This document shows positions 8,794 through 16,905 of a stretch of 33,921 nucleotides of DNA, piece after piece. The stretch lies in the NCBI GenBank assembly GCA_002898675.1, contig BEHW01000007.1, positions 1-33,921 on the forward strand, in the 5' to 3' direction. A program made the translations under genes and the position numbers. The notes below the pieces were generated by a model, which made no database searches, had not been told where the DNA came from, and was given only the letters and a program-made list of their open reading frames with translations. Each line of letters begins with the position of its first letter. Position 1 is the stretch's first letter. This DNA is from a bacterium HR20. GTDB taxonomy: Bacteria > Bacteroidota > Ignavibacteria > Kapaibacteriales > NICIL-2.

Positions 8794-11664
8794 ATGAAAC
8801 GACTTGTGCTCCTGCTCGCATCCGCTGCGCTTCTGACGGCAAGCGCGTGGACTGCTCCTGATGTGGTCCCTGGAACGATCATCGTCAAGTTCCGTCCAGA
8901 CGCAGCAGCGCTCAATGACTGGCTCACGCACGGCCGTAGCGGAACTATCGCTGTGCTCGAACCTATCGTCGGCCCGCACCGCTCGCGTCCATACTTGCGT
9001 GATGCAGTCCTGACAGCGCTTGCCAAACGGATGGAACGCATGAGCGCGCGCTCGTGGAATGATCCGATTCGATCGCTCGAACGCATTGCGATTGTGGAGT
9101 TCGATCGCTCGCTCGATCCCGCCTTCGTTGCGCGCAAACTGTTGCGCCACCCAGCAATCGAATACGCCGAGCCGATGCCGGTACGCCGTGTCTTCTACCA
9201 GCCGAACGACAGCCTCTTTGCGATGCAGTACCATGTTTCGAAAATCCGTGCAAACGATGCATGGGACTCCATCCCGCAAACCGCAACTCCTGTGCTTATC
9301 GGGATCGTGGATACCGGTGTGGACTACACACACGAAGATCTTGCAAACGTCATCTTCATCAACCCCGGCGAGACTGGAACCGACGCCCAAGGACGCGACA
9401 AGCGTACCAACGGCATTGATGACGACGGCAACGGCTTCGTTGATGACTGGCGCGGCTGGGATATGGTTGGCAACGACAACGACCCAATGCCAGGCAACGT
9501 GCACGGCACCCATGTTGCGGGCATTGCAGCGGCTCAGGTCAACAACCGCATCGGCGTCGCAGGGATCTGCAACGTCGCACGGATTCTTCCGGTCAAATGC
9601 GCGACCGATTCCCCAGTGGCGCCGAGCATCCTCAATGGGTACGAAGGCATTGCCTATGCAGCAGCGATGGGTGCCAGCGTGATCAACTGTTCGTGGGGCG
9701 GCGGAACTGCATCCCAAGCGGAACAAGAGGTTATCTCCACTGCAATTGGCTTGGGAAGTGTCATCGTCGCTGCAGCGGGAAATAGCGGCGTGGAAGAGCA
9801 ACTCTATCCCGGCAGCTACGCAGGTGTACTCTCCGTTGCAGCAGTTGGAAGCAACGACGTCCGTGCAACGTTTAGCAGCTACCACGCCAGCGTTGGCATC
9901 AGTGCACCTGGCGTTTCGATTCTCTCGACCTATCCGGGGAACTCCTACGGTTACGCCGATGGCACCTCGATGGCATCGCCTGTGGTTGCAGGCGCTGCTG
10001 CATTAGTCCGCGCAAAGTATCCATCGCTTCGCCCTAACCAAGTTGTCGCGCGACTGAAGGCAACCGCCGATCCAATTGACCAACTCACCGGCAACCGCAA
10101 TCGGAATTGGATGGGCAAACTCGGCAGCGGACGCGTCAATGCATTCCGTGCAGTGACAGAATCCAATCCCAAGTACGTCGAGCTTGTCACGGCAACGATA
10201 ACCGACGATGACGGCGATGGCGTGTTCGAGCCAGGCGACGTCGTTTCGATCGTGCCGACGTTTCGCAATCTGCTTTCCCCGACAACTGCTACGCGTGCCG
10301 TGATTCGTCCCATTGGTATTGGCTCTTCAGTGTTCGTCTTCAGCGATTCTCTGGTCGAACTGGGTCCGCTCGGCCAAGATGCTGTCTTGACTGCTCCCCG
10401 TCCGTTCCGACTCACAATCCCACAAAACGCTCCACAGAACTACGTCCTGACATGTCAGGTCATCATCACCGAACAATCTGTCGAGGTCGGCCGCGGCACG
10501 CTCTCGATGATCATTCGCCCAACCTATCGCACTCTCAACAACGGCGATCTTGTCCTGACGGTCAATAGCACCGGCAACTTCGCGTACAACGACTACCCGA
10601 CGAATCTCCAAGGCGAGGGTTTCCGCTACAAAGGCAGCCCCAGCGTCCTTTTCGAAGCTGGACTCCTTATTGGCTACGATGCTGATCACCTCTCCGATGT
10701 TGTGCGGAACGAGACCGGCAACGCACAGAGCACTGACTTTACCATTGGCATCCCTGCTGTACTCCAAACCCTCGCTGCGAACAGCTCCCAACAGGTGACG
10801 ACGAGCTTTGCCGATGATGGATTAGCCAACCAAGCGAACGTCGCAGTGGATCAGCGCGTCCTTGTCTTCAACGAGGATGGGAAGCGAGACTTCGCACTGA
10901 GCGTTTATCGCATTACGAACCGTAACACACAAACCATCAACACGATGTACTGCGGCATCTACGCTGATTGGGATATCGGCCCTTCCGGCCAAAATGACGT
11001 CGCGATTTGGAGTGAGCCGGATGGCTTCTACTACTGCTACAACACACAAGATCACTCGCTTCCCTACCTGGGGATGCAGATCGTCTCCGACCACCAGTCG
11101 AACGCATTCATGATGGATAACAACGGTACAACGGCAGACAATCCTGGTGTCTATGACGGCTACACGAAAGCAGAGAAATGGCGAACGATCTCCAGCGGAA
11201 TTGGTCGAACGCGCAGTAGTGTGACGGATGCTTCCGCAGTCATTGCAGCAGGACCCTTCTCGATCGGGGCAGGAGCAAGTGAGCAAGTTGTCTTCAGCAT
11301 CTTCGCGGGGCGCTCACTCGACGAGCTCCGCTCGGCAGCTGAGCGCGCTCGCCAAACTGCGCAGCAAGTGCTCGGGATCACACCAAGTGCTCCGCAACTG
11401 CCGGCTGCGAGTGCACGGGTGCTCCCCAATCCGATTACTGGCGATCAGCTTACGGTCGAATACTCCTTGCCCGATAGCGGAACGTTGAGCATTGTGATCA
11501 CCGATGCACTCGGTCAGATCATCGCAACAGCCCTCGAAGCAGGGTTCTATCCGCCAACAGGACGCACAACGCTTTCCTTACCACAAGTTGCAAGCGGAGC
11601 GTATTTTGCAGTTGTGCGCAGCAATCGTGGAACTGTGGCTGTGCCATTTGTCCTCATTCGCTAA
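8794..11664 (+). CDS. Secreted S8 subtilisin-like protease with type IX-type C-terminal sorting domain
   Basis: This is a 956-residue exported serine protease. A signal peptide (MKRLVLLLASAALLTASAWT) is followed by a propeptide-like domain (PGTIIVKFRPD, later HPAIEYAEP). The S8 catalytic domain has Asp173 in IVDTGVD, His237 in HGTHVAG, oxyanion Asn330 in AAGNSG and Ser392 in GTSMASP. A Ca-binding-like loop (GIDDDGNGFVDDW) lies between Asp and His. A long beta-rich middle region leads to residues 875-956, which match type A sorting domains of type IX secretion: LPNPITGDQL, then the bend SIVITDALGQII and a final basic strand. ATG 8794 is preceded by GAGGAA; an in-frame ATG at 8779 is an alternative. 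The export route is inferred from this tail. Confidence 0.93.
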   Translation: MKRLVLLLASAALLTASAWTAPDVVPGTIIVKFRPDAAALNDWLTHGRSGTIAVLEPIVGPHRSRPYLRDAVLTALAKRMERMSARSWNDPIRSLERIAIVEFDRSLDPAFVARKLLRHPAIEYAEPMPVRRVFYQPNDSLFAMQYHVSKIRANDAWDSIPQTATPVLIGIVDTGVDYTHEDLANVIFINPGETGTDAQGRDKRTNGIDDDGNGFVDDWRGWDMVGNDNDPMPGNVHGTHVAGIAAAQVNNRIGVAGICNVARILPVKCATDSPVAPSILNGYEGIAYAAAMGASVINCSWGGGTASQAEQEVISTAIGLGSVIVAAAGNSGVEEQLYPGSYAGVLSVAAVGSNDVRATFSSYHASVGISAPGVSILSTYPGNSYGYADGTSMASPVVAGAAALVRAKYPSLRPNQVVARLKATADPIDQLTGNRNRNWMGKLGSGRVNAFRAVTESNPKYVELVTATITDDDGDGVFEPGDVVSIVPTFRNLLSPTTATRAVIRPIGIGSSVFVFSDSLVELGPLGQDAVLTAPRPFRLTIPQNAPQNYVLTCQVIITEQSVEVGRGTLSMIIRPTYRTLNNGDLVLTVNSTGNFAYNDYPTNLQGEGFRYKGSPSVLFEAGLLIGYDADHLSDVVRNETGNAQSTDFTIGIPAVLQTLAANSSQQVTTSFADDGLANQANVAVDQRVLVFNEDGKRDFALSVYRITNRNTQTINTMYCGIYADWDIGPSGQNDVAIWSEPDGFYYCYNTQDHSLPYLGMQIVSDHQSNAFMMDNNGTTADNPGVYDGYTKAEKWRTISSGIGRTRSSVTDASAVIAAGPFSIGAGASEQVVFSIFAGRSLDELRSAAERARQTAQQVLGITPSAPQLPAASARVLPNPITGDQLTVEYSLPDSGTLSIVITDALGQIIATALEAGFYPPTGRTTLSLPQVASGAYFAVVRSNRGTVAVPFVLIR

Positions 11665-11690
11665 TTGTTGTACCCTCACCCCCAAGCACC

Positions 11691-11885
11691 ATGAGTACTG
11701 ACCGTTACCACGAGCTCCTTCAGCACATCGAAGCAATGAAGGAAGACTTCGAAAAGTTCTACGTCAAGGGCAAGAATGCCGCAGGAACTCGCCTTCGCAA
11801 GCAACTGCAAGAGTTGCGACGCCTTGCGCAGGAGGTCCGCACTGAAATTCAAGCTATCCGCGTTGCACGCAAAGAAGGCGCGTAA
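11691..11885 (+). CDS. Hc1-type histone H1-like DNA-associated protein
   Basis: A 64-residue, highly charged helical protein. The block EDFEKFYVKGKNAAGTRLRK followed by LQELRRLAQEVRTEIQ matches the short Hc1/histone H1-like family that is widespread in Bacteroidota. Members are thought to associate with the nucleoid, although this short form lacks the long Lys/Ala-rich tail of chlamydial Hc1. ATG 11691 gives the normal start of the family. It lies 26 bases after the subtilase stop on the same strand and ends 14 bases before the convergent RNA methyltransferase stop. No strong ribosome binding site is visible. Confidence 0.82.
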   Translation: MSTDRYHELLQHIEAMKEDFEKFYVKGKNAAGTRLRKQLQELRRLAQEVRTEIQAIRVARKEGA

Positions 11886-11899
11886 GGTTGTTGGCGCTT

Positions 11900-13324
11900 T
11901 TAGCACCGCTCGAGCACAGCGATGCTTTCGACGTGATAGGTCTGCGGGAACATATCAATCGGCTGAACAGCGACGACGCGGTAGGCGTGGCTCAGCATCG
12001 CAACATCGCGTGCTTGCGTCGTAGGGTTGCAGGAAACGTACACAATCCGCTGCGGCAGGCGCCGGCAAAGGTATTCCGTCAAGCGTGGATGCATCCCAGC
12101 CCGTGGAGGATCAAGCACAACCACCTGGGGCGTTGATAGCCCATCCAAGCAATCCCACGCTGCACGGTCGTGGAGGTCGGCGGTGATGAACGTAACGTTG
12201 GTGATGCCGTTCCGCTCGGCGTTCGCCTGTGCGTCGCACGTTGCAGCAGTGTTGCTTTCGATGCCGATTGCATGTGCACACTGCCGTGCAAAAGGGAGCG
12301 TAAGCGTCCCTGTCCCCGCGTAGAGATCCCAGACCACATCGGAAGGCTCGATGCTTGCGGCATCGAGCACTGCGGTAACAAATCGCTCCAGGTTCGGCAC
12401 GTTTGCCTGGAAAAATGATTGCGCCGAAATGCGGAACTCGATGCCGGCGACCTGCTCCCGGATGTGGTTCCTGCCGTAGAGTACCGTAAACGGGCCAGTC
12501 GGGATTGGAGAGAGCGTATCGTTGATGCCCCAGACGATGCTTTGGACGTCAGGGAAGCGACTGCCCAGCTCGACGCATCGCTCCAAGAACAGCTGGTCGG
12601 ATTGGTCGCTGGGCGATCGCGTTACCAGGACAAGCATCATTTCCCCAAGCCCGCTGCGACGGATGATGACGTTCCGCAAAAAGCCACTCCGCTGCCGTTG
12701 ATCGTCGCAGGTAATGCGGCAACGTGGTATAAGCTCGCGAACCGCAGCCAACAACGCATTGCTACGTTCATCGAGCAGCAAGCAGCGCTCAATATCGAGC
12801 ACTGCATCGTGTCGCCCGCGGATGTGGAGTCCGACTGCAGGCTGCTTCCGCTCTATGGCGACTGGTTCCATGCTCTCCCATTGCTTGGCCGGAATCCACC
12901 GGCGCGTCGAGCAGGAGAACTCCATTTTCCCGCGATACCCAAATTCGACCGGTGAAGGAATGATCGGGCGATACTCTTGAGCGATGCAGTGGCCAATCCG
13001 CTCGAACGCATCGCGGACGTGCTGCTCTTTCCAGCGCAACTGTTCAGCATAGGCAAGGTGTTGCCATGTGCAGCCACCGCATTCGCCTGCGTATGGACAC
13101 GGAGGAGTGCGACGGTGTGGCGATGGCTCGAGCACTTCGACGACATCTGCCTCCAGATACGTGCGTTTGCGTCGGCGGATCCGTGCTAACACTCGCTCGC
13201 TCGGCAGACCGCCGCGAAGCTGCACAACCAGACCGTCGCGATCACCACCGTGGAGTCGTGCAATCGCAATGCCTTCGAATCCGAGCGACTCAACGCGCAG
13301 CTCGACGATTTCTCCTGTTTTCAT
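11900..13324 (-). CDS. rlmD: 23S rRNA (uracil-5-)-methyltransferase, RlmD/RumA family
   Basis: SAM-dependent m5U methyltransferase of 474 residues. It has an N-terminal TRAM-like RNA-binding domain (residues 1-65), then the [4Fe-4S] cysteines Cys76, Cys82 and Cys85 in CPYAGECGGC. The fourth is probably Cys181 (DIERC). The SAM loop DLYAGTG is at 333-339, DPPRAG at 405-410, and the catalytic nucleophile Cys432 is in VSCNP. All active residues of the RumA/TrmA family are present. The spacing from Cys85 to Cys181 is longer than in E. coli RumA, reflecting a small insertion. The start ATG overlaps the stop of the ABC exporter gene by four bases (ATGA), so the two are translationally coupled. Which uridine is modified (747 or 1939) cannot be decided from the sequence. 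Confidence 0.9.
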   Translation of the reverse strand: MKTGEIVELRVESLGFEGIAIARLHGGDRDGLVVQLRGGLPSERVLARIRRRKRTYLEADVVEVLEPSPHRRTPPCPYAGECGGCTWQHLAYAEQLRWKEQHVRDAFERIGHCIAQEYRPIIPSPVEFGYRGKMEFSCSTRRWIPAKQWESMEPVAIERKQPAVGLHIRGRHDAVLDIERCLLLDERSNALLAAVRELIPRCRITCDDQRQRSGFLRNVIIRRSGLGEMMLVLVTRSPSDQSDQLFLERCVELGSRFPDVQSIVWGINDTLSPIPTGPFTVLYGRNHIREQVAGIEFRISAQSFFQANVPNLERFVTAVLDAASIEPSDVVWDLYAGTGTLTLPFARQCAHAIGIESNTAATCDAQANAERNGITNVTFITADLHDRAAWDCLDGLSTPQVVVLDPPRAGMHPRLTEYLCRRLPQRIVYVSCNPTTQARDVAMLSHAYRVVAVQPIDMFPQTYHVESIAVLERC

Positions 13325-15129
13325 AGCCGCACTCCTTCAGTTTGGAGAGCATAGAGCGAGGCATACATCCCCTCGCGCGCGAGTAGCTCAGCATGCGTGC
13401 CGTGTTCGACAATGCGCCCGCGATCGAGTACGTAGATGACATCGGCATCGCGCACAGTCGAAAGTCGGTGTGCAATCACCAGCGCAGTGCGATCGCGGAG
13501 GACCTCCCCGATCGCTTGCTGGACGAGCATCTCGGATTCACTATCGAGCGCCGAGGTCGCTTCGTCGAAAATCAGCACATCTGGATCAGCCAGTAACGCA
13601 CGCGCAATCGCAATGCGCTGCCGCTGACCGCCCGAAAGCTGCACGCCTCGATCCCCGACGAGCGTGTCATATCCCTGCGGCAGCTGGACGATGAACTCGT
13701 GCGCATGCGCAAGGCGGGCGACACGTTCGATTTCCTCTGCGCTGGCGTCCGGCTTGGCAAGCGCGATGTTCGCCGCAACGGTATCGTTGAAGAGCATCGT
13801 GTCTTGGGCGACGACTCCGAATCGCTGGCGATAGGACTCCAGCCGAAACGCTCGAATGTCGGTCCCGTCGTAGAGGATTCGCCCGTGCTGGGGATCGTAG
13901 AAGCGGACGAGCAGGTCCGCAATCGTAGATTTTCCACTGCCGCTTAGTCCAACGAGTGCAACGGTTTTTCCTCGCGGCAGATCGAGTGTGATGTCCTCAA
14001 GCACTGCACGCTGCCCATCGTAGCTGAAGTGGACATGCTCGAAGCGAATCTGGCGGACAAGTGGCGGACATTCGGCTGTTCCATCACTGAGGCGATCGGC
14101 AGAGTCCACGATCGCGAACACACGTTCGGCAGCGACGATCCCGCGTTGGACTTGACCCGGCACGCCAACAAGCGATGCTACTGGCGCCATGATCGCAAAG
14201 AGCGCAAAGAGGAATGTCATCAAGTCCGCACCACGCAACGTCCCGGTGAACACCTGATGTCCCCCGACGACGAGGACGACCGCCAGTGCAGCGATCGCGA
14301 GCGTCTCTCCGATCGCAGGCACCAGATCGCTGACCGCGGTGAGTTTGACTGCCGAGCGGACGTAGCGCTCAAGATCGCTCGCAAACCGCGCAACGAGCCG
14401 TTGCTCAGCCCCGAAGGCCTTGACGATGCGAATTCCGGCGACACCTTCCTGCAATGTGCTCGTGTACTGTGCTGCTGCGTGCTGCATTCGCTGTGAATAC
14501 CGTCGCAGGTATTGGCGCGCCGTTCGGATCAGTAGCAGCGTGCCAACGCTTGTGCTGAGCGCAACGAGCGTGAGCATCGGCGAGATTGCCAGCAGCAACG
14601 CCAGCAGCAGCGCGATTTCAACCGGCGCCCGAACGAGCGTGACGACAAACGGCATCAGCGCACTGTGCATCGTGTTGACCTCACTGGTAACCAGCGCGAT
14701 GAGTTCCCCCGCTTTCGAGCGATTGAAAAAACTCACCGGAAGCTTAAGAAGCCGCGCGAACACTAGTTGCCGCATGTCGCGAATAACCCATTCGCTCAAC
14801 CGGACGCTCAGTTGCCCGGACGCATACTTGATGATGTTCTTGGCGACGAACAACCCGACGATAAACCATGCCAAGTGGACCAGCGTCACTGCTGGACTCG
14901 GAGCGACAAGCCAACCAAACAACACGGAAAAAATCCGCTCTTTCAGCGATGCTGGAGCACTTGCAGGTGTGGCAGCTGTGCTTGTGCCAAAGAGTGTCCC
15001 GAGCACCGGCTCGATGACTGCCATCGTCACCGCACCGATGCTGCCGAGCAGCACGTTGCCTACGAACGAAAGCAGAAACAGCCACCAGTACGGACGCAAA
15101 AAACCAGCGACGCGGAGAAAAGTTCTCAT
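13321..15129 (-). CDS. ABC exporter, MsbA-like (fused membrane and ATPase domains)
   Basis: A 602-residue half-transporter. An N-terminal six-helix export domain (residues about 1-330) is followed by an ATPase domain with Walker A GLSGSGKST (about 393), Q-loop VAQDTMLFND, signature LSGGQRQRIAIARALL (about 496), Walker B DVLIFDEATSAL and H-loop IAHRLSTV. All ATPase motifs are intact. It would homodimerise in the inner membrane. Similarity to MsbA and its position next to a glycosyltransferase-like gene suggest a lipid or glycolipid substrate, but this is inference; multidrug exporters share this architecture. ATG 15129 begins MRTFLRVAGFLRPYW, the expected start of the membrane domain, 14 bases after the upstream stop. 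The frame runs further upstream only into the neighbouring gene. Confidence 0.9.
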   Translation of the reverse strand: MRTFLRVAGFLRPYWWLFLLSFVGNVLLGSIGAVTMAVIEPVLGTLFGTSTAATPASAPASLKERIFSVLFGWLVAPSPAVTLVHLAWFIVGLFVAKNIIKYASGQLSVRLSEWVIRDMRQLVFARLLKLPVSFFNRSKAGELIALVTSEVNTMHSALMPFVVTLVRAPVEIALLLALLLAISPMLTLVALSTSVGTLLLIRTARQYLRRYSQRMQHAAAQYTSTLQEGVAGIRIVKAFGAEQRLVARFASDLERYVRSAVKLTAVSDLVPAIGETLAIAALAVVLVVGGHQVFTGTLRGADLMTFLFALFAIMAPVASLVGVPGQVQRGIVAAERVFAIVDSADRLSDGTAECPPLVRQIRFEHVHFSYDGQRAVLEDITLDLPRGKTVALVGLSGSGKSTIADLLVRFYDPQHGRILYDGTDIRAFRLESYRQRFGVVAQDTMLFNDTVAANIALAKPDASAEEIERVARLAHAHEFIVQLPQGYDTLVGDRGVQLSGGQRQRIAIARALLADPDVLIFDEATSALDSESEMLVQQAIGEVLRDRTALVIAHRLSTVRDADVIYVLDRGRIVEHGTHAELLAREGMYASLYALQTEGVRL

Positions 15130-15143
15130 CCACACGGAGACAA

Positions 15144-15971
15144 TCAATTCAACCGATGACGGTGGAAGATCGGTCGCACCGTCAGCACCTCCAACGGCGC
15201 ACCAGACCATGCAGGCACCGCAGGAGCGAGCGCAAAAATCTGCGACCGTGTTTCCGTCAACCGTGCATGGCGTGCGGTGTGCGTCAACCGGCGGTATGTA
15301 ATGCCAGCGCACTTGAGGAGCTCACGTTCGCTTCTCCACACATGCTCCATGCGGAGCGCACGGAGATGTTCGAGCACAGAGCGAGAAATCGCAAGTCCAC
15401 TGCTGGAGAGGATCTGCCGCACTGCAAGCCGATCAAGCAGGCCTCCGATACGTCGAAGTGGTGCGATGCGTAACGCAGCACGCGATTGGCCAACGATGCC
15501 ATCACGCAGCACGCGCCACCACGAACGAAATGGCTCACCAGAGCTGATCGCACTTTCGTCGAGCGACTGCGACAGCTGCGGCGAAAGCACTGCACTGAAG
15601 CTTGTTGCGATTGCATTCGCTGTTGCTGCGGTGCAGAGACTCTCCGTAAACGAGCGCTCCAAGAGGATATCGCTTTCGGTGATGACAGCAAGCGGAGTTT
15701 CGACCGTTGCGCTAATGGTATCCAAAAGCTGCCAGTTCATCTGCGCATCGTCGCTTGCTTGCGTGCACCAGACCAGCTCCTGCCGAACATCGAGTGGAAG
15801 TGGGCTGCGAGCAGCATGCTGCGCTAGCGCTGAACCAGTCGTCGGCATGCCAACGTAGAGCACCGCAGAAGGCGCAACGCACTGCATCTGCACCGTTCGT
15901 AGCATGAGCTGGAAATGCCGGAGATTGGTGCTGCGCAGAATTACAACGAGCGTGTACGCATCGTGTGCCAT
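15144..15971 (-). CDS. Probable GT2-like glycosyltransferase fold protein
   Basis: A 275-residue cytosolic protein with no signal peptide or clear membrane segment. The N-terminus (YTLVVILRSTN, then MLRTVQMQ) resembles the first strand and helix of GT-A family 2 glycosyltransferases. PLAVITESDILLERSF sits where the DxD metal site would be, but reads ESD rather than DxD. SGLAISRSVLEHL could be the acceptor-loop region. The match is weak, and a metal-independent or inactive member is possible. It is the first gene of a run with the ABC exporter (14-base gap) and the RNA methyltransferase, and diverges from the outer-membrane protein gene. A role in modifying envelope glycans is plausible from context only. 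Confidence 0.45.
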   Translation of the reverse strand: MAHDAYTLVVILRSTNLRHFQLMLRTVQMQCVAPSAVLYVGMPTTGSALAQHAARSPLPLDVRQELVWCTQASDDAQMNWQLLDTISATVETPLAVITESDILLERSFTESLCTAATANAIATSFSAVLSPQLSQSLDESAISSGEPFRSWWRVLRDGIVGQSRAALRIAPLRRIGGLLDRLAVRQILSSSGLAISRSVLEHLRALRMEHVWRSERELLKCAGITYRRLTHTARHARLTETRSQIFALAPAVPAWSGAPLEVLTVRPIFHRHRLN

Positions 15972-15995
15972 CGCTGCTCTGGAAAAAATATTCCG

Positions 15996-16003
15996 TAGTT
16001 TCG
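15996..16003 (+). promoter_or_regulatory. Candidate -7 promoter element for the barrel/OmpA-like/truA genes
   Basis: TAGTTTCG, one mismatch from TAnnTTTG, lies 34 bases before ATG 16037 in the short divergent gap. No obvious -33 TTG is present at standard spacing. Confidence 0.35.
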
Positions 16004-16036
16004 CGCTGCCGACTACAAACCGAGATGGAGGGACGT

Positions 16037-16891
16037 ATGCTCAAGCGTTTTCTTTTGTGTGTGTTTGCCGCAATTCTCGTTGTCGCACTCCGGGCTGATG
16101 AGGACGTTCTCCGTCCGAAAGGGCGACCAGAACCATCCAGCGGGCCACCGACGCAGGGAATCGTTCGAGGTCCTTGGGCACTCGGCGTTGAACTCGGTGG
16201 TTCGCTGAGCTTTTTTGGCCAGGATGTGACTCAGTATCAAGCACCCACCTACCAAACGAACCTCACAAGCGGCTCAGGGCTTGGTCCATTGCTCAACCTC
16301 GCTGTTGACTATGCGCTCACTGATGCTCTGGGAATTCAGGCACGACTTGGCTATGACCAAAAACATTTCACCACGAGCGGATACATGGACTCACCATGCG
16401 AAACTCCGCCAGGAAGTGGGCTATTCATTCCCACGCGAGTCGAACACACAACTTCCCAAACGATCGCGTACTGGACTGGCGGCGTTGCATTCCGCTATCG
16501 CTTCGAGGAAAACTGGATGATCCTTGCTGGCGCGACCTACCACAGCCGAAGTAATGCATCGTTTACCGAGACTGACTCAATCACCGGTGGTACGTGCCAA
16601 TTCTACGACGATGCAGGTTTCCCCATCGGACGGCGTCGTCAGGAATCAGGCTCGAACACGAGCGCATTCAATGCAGCGCGATGGTCAGTTGACCTCAGTG
16701 TAGGCTACCGCATCCCCTTGAGCGAGAATATCGTGTTTCTCCCTCGCCTGGCAGGACAGATCTTTCTCAATCCACTCGCCGGTGATAATCTCAGTTCTGG
16801 CTACCATCCTGTGCTCGGGCAGGTCTACGCATTCACGAACCGGCGATTGCACGCCCTGCAACTCCTGCTTGGACTGTGGTTCAACCTATAA
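16037..16891 (+). CDS. Small outer-membrane beta-barrel protein
   Basis: A 284-residue protein. It has a signal peptide (MLKRFLLCVFAAILVVALRA, cleavage near LRA-DED), a short charged and proline-rich linker, then alternating amphipathic strands such as WALGVELGGSLSFFG, ALGIQARLGYDQK and AYWTGGVAFRYRF. It ends in an aromatic-flanked strand (LLLGLWFNL), as outer-membrane barrels do. It resembles the general OmpW/OprF-like or 'outer membrane beta-barrel' class but no specific family. ATG 16037 is chosen because GGAGGG lies five bases upstream. The next gene starts 14 bases downstream, so the two are probably one transcript, consistent with an envelope pair in which the second protein binds peptidoglycan. 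Confidence 0.75.
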   Translation: MLKRFLLCVFAAILVVALRADEDVLRPKGRPEPSSGPPTQGIVRGPWALGVELGGSLSFFGQDVTQYQAPTYQTNLTSGSGLGPLLNLAVDYALTDALGIQARLGYDQKHFTTSGYMDSPCETPPGSGLFIPTRVEHTTSQTIAYWTGGVAFRYRFEENWMILAGATYHSRSNASFTETDSITGGTCQFYDDAGFPIGRRRQESGSNTSAFNAARWSVDLSVGYRIPLSENIVFLPRLAGQIFLNPLAGDNLSSGYHPVLGQVYAFTNRRLHALQLLLGLWFNL

Positions 16892-16905
16892 CGGAGGCGC
16901 ATCCT

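Noticed and set aside
8707..9885. A 392-codon minus-strand frame over the subtilase gene
   Set aside because: It lies opposite the signal peptide and catalytic domain of a clear S8 protease and has no recognisable family content.
15130..15312. N-terminal extension of the ABC exporter
   Set aside because: The extra 61 residues overlap the glycosyltransferase-like gene, and the membrane domain begins naturally at ATG 15129.
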